A stretch of 64,000 nt of DNA from JAJFUI01 sp039698035 (GTDB lineage Bacteria; Planctomycetota; Planctomycetia; Pirellulales; Thermoguttaceae), in the NCBI GenBank assembly GCA_039698035.1, contig JBDKSW010000015.1:1-64000 (forward strand). Reading direction: 5' to 3'. A model generated the notes under the pieces. The model made no database searches. It was not told the DNA's origin and saw nothing but the letters and a program-made list of their open reading frames with translations. Positions within the stretch are counted from its first letter, which is position 1. Each line of letters begins with the position of its first letter. Of this stretch, positions 52,404-60,898 are shown one piece after another. A program made the translations under genes and the position numbers.

Positions 52404-53531
52404 TCACAGCGTTTTGTGGAACCGTCGCACGGCCGCGTAGAAAACGCAAAGCCCTGTGCCCAGCAGCGGCAGCATCTGCGTCCAAAGAATCTCGACGCCG
52501 ACGCCTTTCAGGAAGATGCCCCGGACGATTACCAAGAAGTAGCAGATCGGATTGATCTTGGTCAGCCATTGGGCCGGCTCGGGCATGTTGGCCACCGGGA
52601 ACGCAAATCCCGACAACAGCATCATCGGGAAAAAGAGGATGAAGGTGGACATCATCGCCTGTTGCTGCGTCTGACTGAAGGTCGAGATGAGCAGCCCGGC
52701 CCCGAGTGTGTTCATCAGGAACAGGCACGTCGCAACGAACAACAGAAGCAGTTCACCCCGGATCGGCACCTCGAACCAGAAGACGCCGATCAGGGTCACC
52801 AGGAGCACCTCGGCCAGGCCGATCAACGCAAACGGCAGCGTCTTGCCGAGGATGAACTCGGCCGGCGTGATCGGCGTCACCATGATCTGCTCGATCGTCC
52901 CGATCTCCTTCTCTCGAACGACCGCCATGCTCGTCAGCAGCAGCGTGCTCAAGGCGACGATGATGACCAGCACGCCCGGCACATAGAAGTTCCGGCTTTC
53001 CAGGTTGTCGTTGAACCAAGCGCGGGTGCGCAAGTCGAGCGAGCCCGTTTTGCCGGCCGGTCCAAATGCTCGACCGATGCGTTCCAGGAGGACTTGTTCG
53101 GAATAGGCCGTCGCGATTTTCGTCGCATAGCTGGCCACGATGGAGGCCGTGTTCGAGTCCGTGCCGTCGATGAAAACCTGGAGGCGGGCCGTGCGTCCGG
53201 CATTCAGCTCCTCGGCGAACCCGTGGTTGAACCGCAGGGCCGCGCTGACATCGCCGCGGTCGAGCAGATAGCGGACTCGGGCGTCGCTCGCCGGCTTTTC
53301 AACCACGTCGAAATAGCCGGATCGCACGAACCGGGCCGTCAGGTCGCGGCTCTGTTGGCTGTTGTCCAGATCGAAGACGGCCGTGCGCACGTGTTTCACG
53401 TCGGTCGAGACGGCGTAGCCGATGATCAGCACTTGGACGCACGGGATCAAGAAGATGACGATCCTCATCCGCGGGTCTCGAAAGACCTGGATGAACTCCT
53501 TGATCAGCATGTGCTTGATGCGTTCAAACAT
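52404..53531 (-). CDS. ABC-2 type exporter permease (YbhR-like)
   Basis: The 375-residue protein has one N-terminal membrane segment (RIVIFLIPCVQVLIIGYAVS) and a large extracytoplasmic domain. Five more membrane segments follow (LTSMAVVREKEIGTIEQIMVTPI, LFVATCLFLMNTLGAGLLIS, MLLSGFAFPVANMPEP). This is the ABC-2 layout of YbhR/YhhJ. The LQVFIDGTDSNTASIVASYA segment in the loop recurs in the sister permease. It is last of the TetR-headed operon, 85 bases after permease 1, and the two probably form a heterodimer. The exported compound is unknown. Confidence 0.9.
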   Translation of the reverse strand: MFERIKHMLIKEFIQVFRDPRMRIVIFLIPCVQVLIIGYAVSTDVKHVRTAVFDLDNSQQSRDLTARFVRSGYFDVVEKPASDARVRYLLDRGDVSAALRFNHGFAEELNAGRTARLQVFIDGTDSNTASIVASYATKIATAYSEQVLLERIGRAFGPAGKTGSLDLRTRAWFNDNLESRNFYVPGVLVIIVALSTLLLTSMAVVREKEIGTIEQIMVTPITPAEFILGKTLPFALIGLAEVLLVTLIGVFWFEVPIRGELLLLFVATCLFLMNTLGAGLLISTFSQTQQQAMMSTFILFFPMMLLSGFAFPVANMPEPAQWLTKINPICYFLVIVRGIFLKGVGVEILWTQMLPLLGTGLCVFYAAVRRFHKTL

Positions 53532-53542
53532 CGTGAGTCATC

Positions 53543-53584
53543 TCCCCTCGCCCGACAAGCGGGAGAGGGGTCGGGGGTGAGGGT
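53543..53584. repeat. REP-like element between the two permease genes
   Basis: This 42-base run shares CCCCTCGCCCG, CGGGAGAGGGG and TCGGGGGTGAGGGT with the reverse complement of 62231-62271. A palindromic core makes a hairpin inside the exporter operon. Confidence 0.6.
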
Positions 53585-53616
53585 GGCCGGCATCATCCCC
53601 TGCCGCCCCACTCTTT

Positions 53617-54765
53617 CTACACCAACTTCTTCTTCAACTTCAACCGTGCCAGGACGACCATCACCAGCGCGTAAATGATTAGGAAGAGCGCCTCGCCGCC
53701 GAGGATTTCCAGGCCGACGCCCTTCAGATAAATGCCTTTGAGGATTGTCACGAAATAGCGAGCCGAAATCAGGTAGGTGACCATCTGAATTGCCGCCGGC
53801 ATGTTGGCGATCGTAAAGATGAAGCCTGAAAGCAAAAAGCCCGGCAGGAATGTCGTGAGCACGGCCACTTGGCTGCTGAGCAGTTGGCTCTTTGTCACGA
53901 TGCTGACGAGCAGCCCCATCGCCAGGGCGCCGACAAGGAAGATGACGGACATGCCGAACAGCAGGCCGACGTTGCCGCGCAACGGCACATGAAACACGAA
54001 CTCGGACATCAGGACGGCCATCGTGACGTCGCACATGCCGATGGCGAAATAGGGAATTAGCTTGCCAAGGATCAGTTCGCCCGGCTTTACGGGGGTCGAG
54101 ATCAGTTGTTCCATCGTGCCGCGCTCCCACTCGCGGGCGATGGTCAACGAGGTGAGCATGGCCGCGATCACCATCATGATGATGGCGATCAGGCCGGGAA
54201 TGATGAAGTTGCGGGATTCGAGGTCTTCGTTGAACCAGACGCGCGGCCGCACGTCGAGCGGAATGTGCAGCGGCGCCGCCCCGCGACGCTCGGTTCGCTC
54301 GACGGTCAGGTCGAGCGCGTAGATCTGGGCCACGACCTCCGCGTAGCCGATGGCGATCGTGGCCGTGTTCGAGTCGCTGCCGTCGACGACCAATTGCACC
54401 GGCGCATCGCGGCCGGCGTCCAACCGCTGGGCAAAATCGCGCGGCACGACGAGGCCCATCATGGCTTCGCGCCGGTCGATCGCTCGTTCGAGATCAGCGT
54501 AGCGATCGACGTGGCCGCGGATCGAGAAGTAGCGCGGCCCCTCGCCGTGCGAACTGGCGAAACGGCTGATCAACTCGCGGCTCGCCGCCGTTTGGCTCTG
54601 GTCCCAGACGACCATCGGGACGTTGTCCACGTCGAGTGTCAGCGCGTAGCCGAATAGCGTCAGCAGCAGCGCGGGCGTCGCCAGCGCCATGAGCAGACTG
54701 CGAAAATCCCGCCGAACGTGCAGGAATTCCTTGCGGGCCACTGCGCTGACGCGACGCAAGTTCAT
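53617..54765 (-). CDS. ABC-2 type exporter permease (YbhS-like)
   Basis: The 382-residue protein has an N-terminal membrane segment (LLMALATPALLLTLFGYAL) and a periplasmic domain with LVVDGSDSNTATIAIGYAEVV. Five C-terminal segments include IIPGLIAIIMMVIAAMLTSLTIAREWERGTMEQ and FLPGFLLSGFIFTIANMPAAIQ. Arg-Glu-Trp-Glu-Arg in the coupling helix is typical of ABC-2 proteins. ATG 54765 overlaps the ATPase stop (ATGA), so the pair is translationally coupled. Confidence 0.9.
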   Translation of the reverse strand: MNLRRVSAVARKEFLHVRRDFRSLLMALATPALLLTLFGYALTLDVDNVPMVVWDQSQTAASRELISRFASSHGEGPRYFSIRGHVDRYADLERAIDRREAMMGLVVPRDFAQRLDAGRDAPVQLVVDGSDSNTATIAIGYAEVVAQIYALDLTVERTERRGAAPLHIPLDVRPRVWFNEDLESRNFIIPGLIAIIMMVIAAMLTSLTIAREWERGTMEQLISTPVKPGELILGKLIPYFAIGMCDVTMAVLMSEFVFHVPLRGNVGLLFGMSVIFLVGALAMGLLVSIVTKSQLLSSQVAVLTTFLPGFLLSGFIFTIANMPAAIQMVTYLISARYFVTILKGIYLKGVGLEILGGEALFLIIYALVMVVLARLKLKKKLV

Positions 54766-55562
54766 CGCGGCGACTCCTTCTCGGGCGGCTCGGCCCGGTC
54801 GTGTGCCTCGATGCGGGCGATGAAAACGTCTTCGAGCGTCGGTGTGGCGGGCGTCCCCTGCCCTGCTCCGCGAATGTCGCTGGACAGCTCGGTCTTCAGT
54901 TGATGCGGCGTGCCAAGGGCGATCAGTTGCCCCCGATAGATCAGGCCCAGACGGTTGCAGTACTCGGCCTCGTCCATGTAGTGCGTCGTGACAAACACGG
55001 TGACGCCCAGGCCGGACAGGTCGTAGATGAGGTCCCAGAACTGGCGGCGGCTGATCGGATCGACGCCCGAGGTCGGCTCGTCGAGAAAAAGAATCGGCGG
55101 CTCGTGCAGAATGGCGCAGCCAAGGGCCAGTCGCTGTTTCCAGCCGCCAGAGAGCACGCCGGTCAGGCTGTGGCGGTGGGCGGCCAGGCCGGCCATCTCG
55201 ATGACCCACTCCTTGCGATCGTGTTTCTTCTCGCGTGGAAGGCGGTAGATGCCGCTGAAGAAGTCGATGTTCTCCTCGACCGTCAGGTCCGAGTAAAGCG
55301 AGAACTTCTGGCTCATATAGCCGATGTGGGCCTTGATCTGCTCAGGCTGGCTGAGCACGTCGAAGCCGGCGACCGTGCCCCGGCCGCCGCTGGGCGTCAG
55401 AATGCCGCACAACATGCGGATCGTCGTCGATTTGCCGGCGCCGTTGGGTCCGAGAAAGCCGAAGACCTCGCCGCGAGCCACCTGGAAACTGACGCGATCG
55501 ACGGCCACGAAGTGTCCGAACCGCTTCTCCAGGTTTTCGACCATGACGGCGCTGTCGTTCAT
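54762..55562 (-). CDS. ABC transporter ATPase (second of two)
   Basis: The 266-residue nucleotide-binding protein has Walker A GPNGAGKST, an LSGG signature (VLSGGWKQRLALGCA), Walker B ILFLDEPTSGVDP and the switch His (FVTTHYMDEAEYC). It drives the permeases encoded downstream. In E. coli YbhF the two ATPase domains are fused; here each has its own gene. It starts 57 bases after the first ATPase and ends overlapping permease 1. Confidence 0.93.
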   Translation of the reverse strand: MNDSAVMVENLEKRFGHFVAVDRVSFQVARGEVFGFLGPNGAGKSTTIRMLCGILTPSGGRGTVAGFDVLSQPEQIKAHIGYMSQKFSLYSDLTVEENIDFFSGIYRLPREKKHDRKEWVIEMAGLAAHRHSLTGVLSGGWKQRLALGCAILHEPPILFLDEPTSGVDPISRRQFWDLIYDLSGLGVTVFVTTHYMDEAEYCNRLGLIYRGQLIALGTPHQLKTELSSDIRGAGQGTPATPTLEDVFIARIEAHDRAEPPEKESPR

Positions 55563-55619
55563 GAGAGCACTCGGGTTGCTCTGGCCCCCACGCGGAGCAT
55601 GGGAACGAGATTCACGCGA

Positions 55620-56546
55620 TCAATCTTGTTCCTGGTCTCTCAGCATCGAAATAAAGACGTCCTCCAGTGACGGCTCGATGGCGCGAAGGCCAGTGATCGG
55701 CAGGCCCGCTTCGCCGAGAGCCGCCTGAATTGCGACGGTCGCTCGATCGTGGTCGGGCGTGACGATGTGGACCCGATCGCCGAACAGCCCGATCGAGGCC
55801 TCGGGCAGGCGTCGCCTCAGGATGGGCACGGCCTTGCGCGACTGCTCCATGCGCACTTCGAGAATCGCGCCGCGCATCAGCCGCTTCAACTCGCCGGGCG
55901 TGCCGACGGCCATCAGCCGCCCACGGTGCATCAACCCCACGCGATGACAACGGTCGGCCTCGTCCAGATAGGCCGTCGAGACGAAAATGGTCACGCGATC
56001 CTGCTGGAGTTGGTGGAGGATTTGCCAGAAATCGCGTCGCGAAACCGGATCGACGCCGTTGGTCGGCTCGTCGAGGAAAAGCACCTTGGGCGTATGGATC
56101 AAGGCGCAGGCCAGTCCGAGCTTTTGCTTCATGCCGCCCGACAGGTTGCCGGCCAGGCGGCGGCGGAACGGCGTCAGATTGCTGAAGCCCAAGAGGCGGT
56201 CGATCTTCTCCGCGCGGCCGCGTCGCGGCTCGCTGTAAATGTCGGCGTAGAAATTTAAGTTTTCGATGACGGTCAGATCGGGGTACAGCCCGAACCGTTG
56301 GCTCATGTAGCCGATGTTTTCCTTGATCCGCTCGGCCTCGCGGACGATGTGGAGTCCGGCTACCCAGGCGTCGCCGCCGCTGGGCTCCATGATCGAGCTG
56401 AGCAGCCGCATCGTGGTGGTCTTGCCCGCGCCGTCGGGTCCGACGAGGCCGAAGACTTCTCCCTCGGTCACGCTCAGGGTCAGATCGTCCACAGCGACCT
56501 GTTGGCCGAACCGTCGGGTCAGGTGTTCGGTGACGATGGTGGACAT
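55620..56546 (-). CDS. ABC transporter ATPase (first of two)
   Basis: The 308-residue ATPase has Walker A GPDGAGKTT, signature NLSGGMKQKLGLACA and Walker B VLFLDEPTNGVDPVS. The switch region FVSTAYLDEADRC has Ala-Tyr in place of the usual Thr-His, so the switch His is lost. A C-terminal tail ends in ISMLRDQEQD. Loss of the His in only one of the two subunits suggests one active and one degenerate ATP site. It lies 15 bases after the HlyD-like gene. Confidence 0.93.
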   Translation of the reverse strand: MSTIVTEHLTRRFGQQVAVDDLTLSVTEGEVFGLVGPDGAGKTTTMRLLSSIMEPSGGDAWVAGLHIVREAERIKENIGYMSQRFGLYPDLTVIENLNFYADIYSEPRRGRAEKIDRLLGFSNLTPFRRRLAGNLSGGMKQKLGLACALIHTPKVLFLDEPTNGVDPVSRRDFWQILHQLQQDRVTIFVSTAYLDEADRCHRVGLMHRGRLMAVGTPGELKRLMRGAILEVRMEQSRKAVPILRRRLPEASIGLFGDRVHIVTPDHDRATVAIQAALGEAGLPITGLRAIEPSLEDVFISMLRDQEQD

Positions 56547-56561
56547 GAAAAAGCGGATGGC

Positions 56562-57713
56562 CTATTTCACTTCGATGACCGCATCGGCCGGCATGCCGGG
56601 CTTCAGTTCCATCTGGGGATTTGTGATGTCGATTTTGATGCGGTAGACCAGTTTGACGCGCTCCTTTTGTGTCTGAACGTTCTTGGGTGTGAACTCGGCC
56701 TCCTGGGCGATGAACGAGATGCGGCCCCGGTACTCTTTGCCGGGATAGGTGTCGGTGGTGACCGATGCCCGCTGGCCCACCTTGACTCGTCCAAGGTCGC
56801 TTTCCTCGATGTACGCGCGAAGCCAGACATTGACCAGGTCGCCGACGGTGACGACGGCCGTGCCTGGCGCGACGTATTCGCCCGGCTCGATGTTCTTCGA
56901 GAGGACGACGCCGTCGAGCGGCGAGTCGATGGTCGCGTAGCTGAGTTGCACTTGCGCCAATTGCAGCGCGGCCTTGGCTTGCATCAGCCGCGTTTCGCCC
57001 TGTCGGATTTCCTCCTGACGCGGCCCGGCCTTGACCAAGTCGTACTGGGCCTTGGCCTGCGCCAGCGCCGCGCGGGCCTGCTCAATTTGCTCCTTGCGAG
57101 GGCCTTCCTTGACGAGTTTCAGTTGCTCGACGGCCTGCTTGTGCTTTTCGATGGCCACGTCGTGGGCATTGCGGGCCGCGTCGTGCTCCTCGGCCGAAAT
57201 GGTCTTGCCTTGGAAGAGGGTGGTGGCGCGGCGCAGGTCGGCGTTGAGCCGTCGGACGTCGGCCTCGGCCGCGGCAACGGCAGCCTCGGCTGCGGCGATT
57301 TCTTGCGGTCGCGAGCCGGCCTCAAGGTCGGCCAGGGCGTGGGCCGCTTTTTGCCATGCGGCGCGAGTTGCGGCGATTTCCTCGACGCGCGAGCCTGCCC
57401 GCAGTTCGTCGAGGGCCGCCTTGGCCGTCTCGACCTCGGCCTGCCGCATGGCCAGGTTGGCCTTCAGGTCGGCCGTGTCGAGGCGGGCAATGGATTGCCC
57501 GCGATGGACCAGCATGCCTTCGTCGACAAATCGCTGTTCGACGCGGCCGGCGATTTTGAAGGCCATTTCAGCCTCGGTCGTTTCGATGTTGCCGGAAACG
57601 CGGATGCGTGCGTCGTCCGCGGGGCGATGCTGGAGCAGCGTGGCCCAATAGACGCCGGCGCCGGCCGCGGCCACGATCAGCAGGAACGCCAGGACTCGCA
57701 CCGTTCGTTTCAT
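56562..57713 (-). CDS. HlyD/YbhG-like periplasmic adaptor
   Basis: This membrane fusion protein has an N-terminal anchor (VRVLAFLLIVAAAGAGVYWA) and a lipoyl half (SGNIETTEAEMAFKIAGRV). A long coiled coil follows with three repeats of EEIAATRAAW/QEIAAAEAAV/EQIEQARAAL type, and then LSYATIDSPLDGVVLSKNIEPGEYV and a beta-barrel. It bridges the inner-membrane permeases and an outer-membrane channel that is not in the window. ATG 57713 overlaps the TetR stop (ATGA). Confidence 0.93.
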   Translation of the reverse strand: MKRTVRVLAFLLIVAAAGAGVYWATLLQHRPADDARIRVSGNIETTEAEMAFKIAGRVEQRFVDEGMLVHRGQSIARLDTADLKANLAMRQAEVETAKAALDELRAGSRVEEIAATRAAWQKAAHALADLEAGSRPQEIAAAEAAVAAAEADVRRLNADLRRATTLFQGKTISAEEHDAARNAHDVAIEKHKQAVEQLKLVKEGPRKEQIEQARAALAQAKAQYDLVKAGPRQEEIRQGETRLMQAKAALQLAQVQLSYATIDSPLDGVVLSKNIEPGEYVAPGTAVVTVGDLVNVWLRAYIEESDLGRVKVGQRASVTTDTYPGKEYRGRISFIAQEAEFTPKNVQTQKERVKLVYRIKIDITNPQMELKPGMPADAVIEVK

Positions 57714-58363
57714 GGCTTGCGGCGTCGCCTCCGTGAATGGGCGTTCGCATGGGAGCGAGTCGGTTTTTCGACCGCGCAGGCGGCCAGAAACAGTTGCCAC
57801 GCTCGCTGGGCGTGCCGCGTGACATCGAAGCGGCCATCGGTCAGATGCCAGAGGATGCCGGCGGGGACGATGATGCCGAGCAGCAACATGGCGAGCGTCG
57901 GCGGGTCGCATTCGGAGCGGATGCGGCCTTCGGACTGGGCCTGGCGGATGATGTCGCCCACGGCCCCCATGTAGAGGCCAACGACTTTCAGAACGCGCTG
58001 CCGACGCTCGAGGTTTCCGGCGTGGGCGTCTTCGGCAAAGATGATCCGGGGGACGGCCCTGCCCTCGCGAATGAAGCGGATGTGTCGCATGAGAATCCCC
58101 TGGAGCTGTTCCAAGGGGTCCTCGGTTTCTTTGCGAGCCAACGCCACATTGGCCAGCAGCCGCTGTTCGACGCGATCGATGACCGCGCGGAGCAATTCCT
58201 CTTTGTTCTTAAAGTGGCGATAGATGGCCGACGGCACCAGCCCGACGCGTTGCGCCACGGCCGCGAGACTGAGCCCTCGCAGGCCTTGGCTGGCAACCAG
58301 GCTCATGGCGGCCTCGGCGAGCTGCTCTCGCCGGATCTTGGTGTCGAGCTTTTCTTCGGCCAT
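57710..58363 (-). CDS. TetR-family repressor of the exporter operon
   Basis: The 217-residue regulator has a helix-turn-helix (AEAAMSLVASQGLRGLSLAAVAQRVG, LVPSAIYRHFKNKEELL) and a variable ligand domain. ATG 58363 is chosen because the promoter and operator lie immediately upstream and GAGG is six bases before it. An in-frame start at 58405 would fall inside the promoter. It is first in the six-gene operon and overlaps the HlyD gene by four bases. The organisation matches CecR-YbhGFSR of E. coli, so efflux of toxic compounds is plausible. Confidence 0.9.
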   Translation of the reverse strand: MAEEKLDTKIRREQLAEAAMSLVASQGLRGLSLAAVAQRVGLVPSAIYRHFKNKEELLRAVIDRVEQRLLANVALARKETEDPLEQLQGILMRHIRFIREGRAVPRIIFAEDAHAGNLERRQRVLKVVGLYMGAVGDIIRQAQSEGRIRSECDPPTLAMLLLGIIVPAGILWHLTDGRFDVTRHAQRAWQLFLAACAVEKPTRSHANAHSRRRRRKP

Positions 58364-58376
58364 CGCGAACCTCGCT

Positions 58377-58412
58377 ATTGTGATTATACGTTCACAATTG
58401 GCCAAACGTCAA
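58377..58412 (-). promoter_or_regulatory. TetR operon promoter with overlapping palindromic operator
   Basis: On the minus strand TTGACG (58407-58412) and TATAAT (58383-58388) have an 18-base spacer. The palindrome ATTGTGA-N8-TCACAAT (58377-58398) covers the -10 box. A repressor bound there would block RNA polymerase, so autoregulation by the TetR protein is expected. Confidence 0.75.
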
Positions 58413-58439
58413 GCTCGGGGGGGGCGGGGGTTGTCGCGA

Positions 58440-59429
58440 TTACCCCAACAGAAGGCGAGCAAACTGAAAATAACAGACCAGCGTGACGATGTCGGTGACG
58501 GCCAGCACAACGGGGCCAGCGGCCAGATGCGGATCGAGGCGGAGCCGGTGGAACAGGTTGGGCAAAGCGGCGCCCAGGGCGGCTGCCACCGAAACGCCGG
58601 CCCCGATGCCGCCCAGCACGGAAAGGGCTACTTGCGGTTGACGCAGCCAACCGAAGGCCGATAGTCCGACAAGCAGGCCCGCCGCACAGCCAAGCAGGAT
58701 GCCGATTATCAGTTCGCGGCGCAGCTTGCCGAAAATGCCTGCCCACGATGGCGGACCGCCGTGCAGCAGTTGAAGCGTCAAGCTGACGGATTGGATGCTC
58801 ACGCTTTCGGCCAGTGCGAGCACGACGGGAATGAACAATGCCAGAGCCACGGTCTGTTGGATCTGATGCTCGAACAGGCCGCACAACAACGCGGCGACGA
58901 TGCCCCCGATCACGTTGCACAGGAGCCACGGAAAGCGGCTGCGAAACGCGGCCAGCGGGCCGAGCTGTTTCGCCCGGGCGAGATGAACGCCGATCAATTG
59001 GAACAGATCGTCGCTGAGGCCGCCGCCCAGGTCGCGAAGCTCGTCCGTGTACAACTCGACGTCGATGGTGCCCTGAAGCCGCCCTTGCGAATCGACGACC
59101 GGGAAGGCCAGGAATCGGTGCAGAACGAAAAACTCGCAGGCGTCCAGCACCGTGGCATCGGTCGGCACCGCGATCACCTTGGGCAGCATGATGTCCGTCA
59201 GCGGCGTTTCCGGCGGGCTCAGCAGCAGCGACCGAGTGGGAATCACGCCGCGGAGCCGTTGGTCTTCGTCGACAACGTAGAAATAGACGATCCGCACGGG
59301 CGGCGGCGATTGACGCAGCGTGGCAAGCGCCTGGCCCACCGTTTGACCAAATGACAGCCGGGCGACTTCCGTTCGCATGTGCTGCGAGACCGGATCGCTG
59401 GAACTCGATTCGACGACAGGTTGAGGCAT
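58440..59429 (-). CDS. MgtE-like magnesium/divalent-cation transporter lacking the N domain
   Basis: The protein has two CBS domains (about 30-150) and an MgtE membrane domain (PWLLCNVIGGIVAALLCGL, five segments). The MgtE Mg-binding region is kept in part (DPHLAAGPVVLAVTDIVTL). The usual GGNxGxQ segment reads AESVSIQS. No MgtE N-terminal superhelical domain is present, so gating must differ from full-length MgtE. ATG 59429 gives 329 residues; an upstream in-frame extension is unsupported. The gene sits 10 bases upstream of the exporter promoter region. Confidence 0.85.
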   Translation of the reverse strand: MPQPVVESSSSDPVSQHMRTEVARLSFGQTVGQALATLRQSPPPVRIVYFYVVDEDQRLRGVIPTRSLLLSPPETPLTDIMLPKVIAVPTDATVLDACEFFVLHRFLAFPVVDSQGRLQGTIDVELYTDELRDLGGGLSDDLFQLIGVHLARAKQLGPLAAFRSRFPWLLCNVIGGIVAALLCGLFEHQIQQTVALALFIPVVLALAESVSIQSVSLTLQLLHGGPPSWAGIFGKLRRELIIGILLGCAAGLLVGLSAFGWLRQPQVALSVLGGIGAGVSVAAALGAALPNLFHRLRLDPHLAAGPVVLAVTDIVTLVCYFQFARLLLG

Positions 59430-59557
59430 CGTGCTGCGTTGAAATGCTGGAATGGGCGGAAACGAAGCAATCGATGCAATTGTAGCATTCCGCTTCGCGG
59501 CGGGAATCCAAAAAGTCGAGCGTCTCCCACCATGCCCACGCATGGAACGCCAGCCCA

Positions 59558-60730
59558 TTAGGAACCGGCCGGCGACCAATGCGGATCGGGCTTCAGATGC
59601 ACTTCGGGCGCCACCCGGGCTTGGATCGCGGCAACCGCACGCTCGGCGTCGGCAACGGCCTCGGCCGTGTCGTGGGCTTCAATGGCTAGCTGGAACCGGC
59701 GCGTCTCGCCCGGCGCCAAGGCGGCGACGCGGCCATGCGCTTCCTCGAATGACCGGCAGTTCGGGAAGTTGATGCCCGGCTCCAGGCCCGTCACATAGCC
59801 GTCGGCCGCCGCTTGCTGGTTTTTCCAAAGCGTGAATCGCGGCATCTGACGCGTGTTGAAGTGGATGCTGACGCCGCGGTCGCCGGTCGCGGACCGCAGC
59901 AGGGCCCGAGTGTCGCCCTCCGCGTCGCTCGCTGGCTCGATGAAGAAAACGGCCTCGGCCGAGCCGGGCGTTTCAGGGCCGTAGACGTTCCAATGCGGCA
60001 TGACGGCCGCGGCGGCCGCGTCGCGCGGGGCCATCGTTGCGATTGGCAACAGGACGCTTGCGCCCTGCGCGATGAGCGGCTGACCAAAGTTGATGTGATA
60101 GAACAGTTCCATGGAACCAGGCTCCGCCGAAAGGTTCGTGACCTCATCGACGATCGTGACGCCTGGCTGATCGAACTTCGTGCGGAGCGTCGTGGTCAGA
60201 CGCAGCTTGGCGCCGAACAGTCGCGACTCGTCGACGACGCCCACCAGTGTGATCTCACCCGAGTCGCCATCGACGGTCAGCTCGACTTTGTGCGCGGGAA
60301 GGTTGGCCAACCTTCCATGCAACGGATAACGCAGGACGCCGTTGGGCAGAAACTCGGGGGCGCCGTTGTTCTCGAGTCCGCAGCGGACCAGCAGTTCGTC
60401 GAAGCCGCGGAGCCAACCGATGCCGCTCGGTTCCCAGACCGGAACGAAGGCGGGATGGACCGGCCCACGGACCGGGGATTTCCAGCCGAGTTGCACGTCG
60501 CGGCAACTGGCACGCCAGAGGCCCATTCCGCGCGTTGGGACGGCCGTGCATCGGAACCGCCCATTGTCGATTTCGACCACCTCGACTCCGTCGCGAATCC
60601 CGCTGCGGAGGGTCCGTTTGGTCACGGACCAGTTGCCGGGCTGGCCGCCGATGTCCTGCGGGCCGAGGGAGAGTCGTTCGAGGGACACGTCCGCATCAAC
60701 GTCGCAGAGGGTCCACGTTGTTCGAGACAT
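59558..60730 (-). CDS. DUF4432 (aldose-epimerase-like) protein
   Basis: The 390-residue protein matches the DUF4432 group of the galactose mutarotase-like fold (TAVPTRGMGLWRASCRDVQLGWKSP, NGVLRYPLHGRLANLPAHKV, MELFYHINFGQPLI). No catalytic assignment is proved. Sugar epimerase or binding is plausible because the divergent neighbours are sugar enzymes. The ATG has GGAG nine bases upstream. Confidence 0.8.
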   Translation of the reverse strand: MSRTTWTLCDVDADVSLERLSLGPQDIGGQPGNWSVTKRTLRSGIRDGVEVVEIDNGRFRCTAVPTRGMGLWRASCRDVQLGWKSPVRGPVHPAFVPVWEPSGIGWLRGFDELLVRCGLENNGAPEFLPNGVLRYPLHGRLANLPAHKVELTVDGDSGEITLVGVVDESRLFGAKLRLTTTLRTKFDQPGVTIVDEVTNLSAEPGSMELFYHINFGQPLIAQGASVLLPIATMAPRDAAAAAVMPHWNVYGPETPGSAEAVFFIEPASDAEGDTRALLRSATGDRGVSIHFNTRQMPRFTLWKNQQAAADGYVTGLEPGINFPNCRSFEEAHGRVAALAPGETRRFQLAIEAHDTAEAVADAERAVAAIQARVAPEVHLKPDPHWSPAGS

Positions 60731-60898
60731 GACGGTTCATCTCCGGGAATGCGTGTGGGATGCCAGCTTCCATTGTTCTAACCGGCGGCCGGTGGCTTGT
60801 AAACGCTACGGCACGGGTGTCATAATGGCGGCACGATGGCCAGGCGGTCGGCATGTTCGGCCCTGCTCAAACAACGCAATCGGAGAGAGGAACCCATC

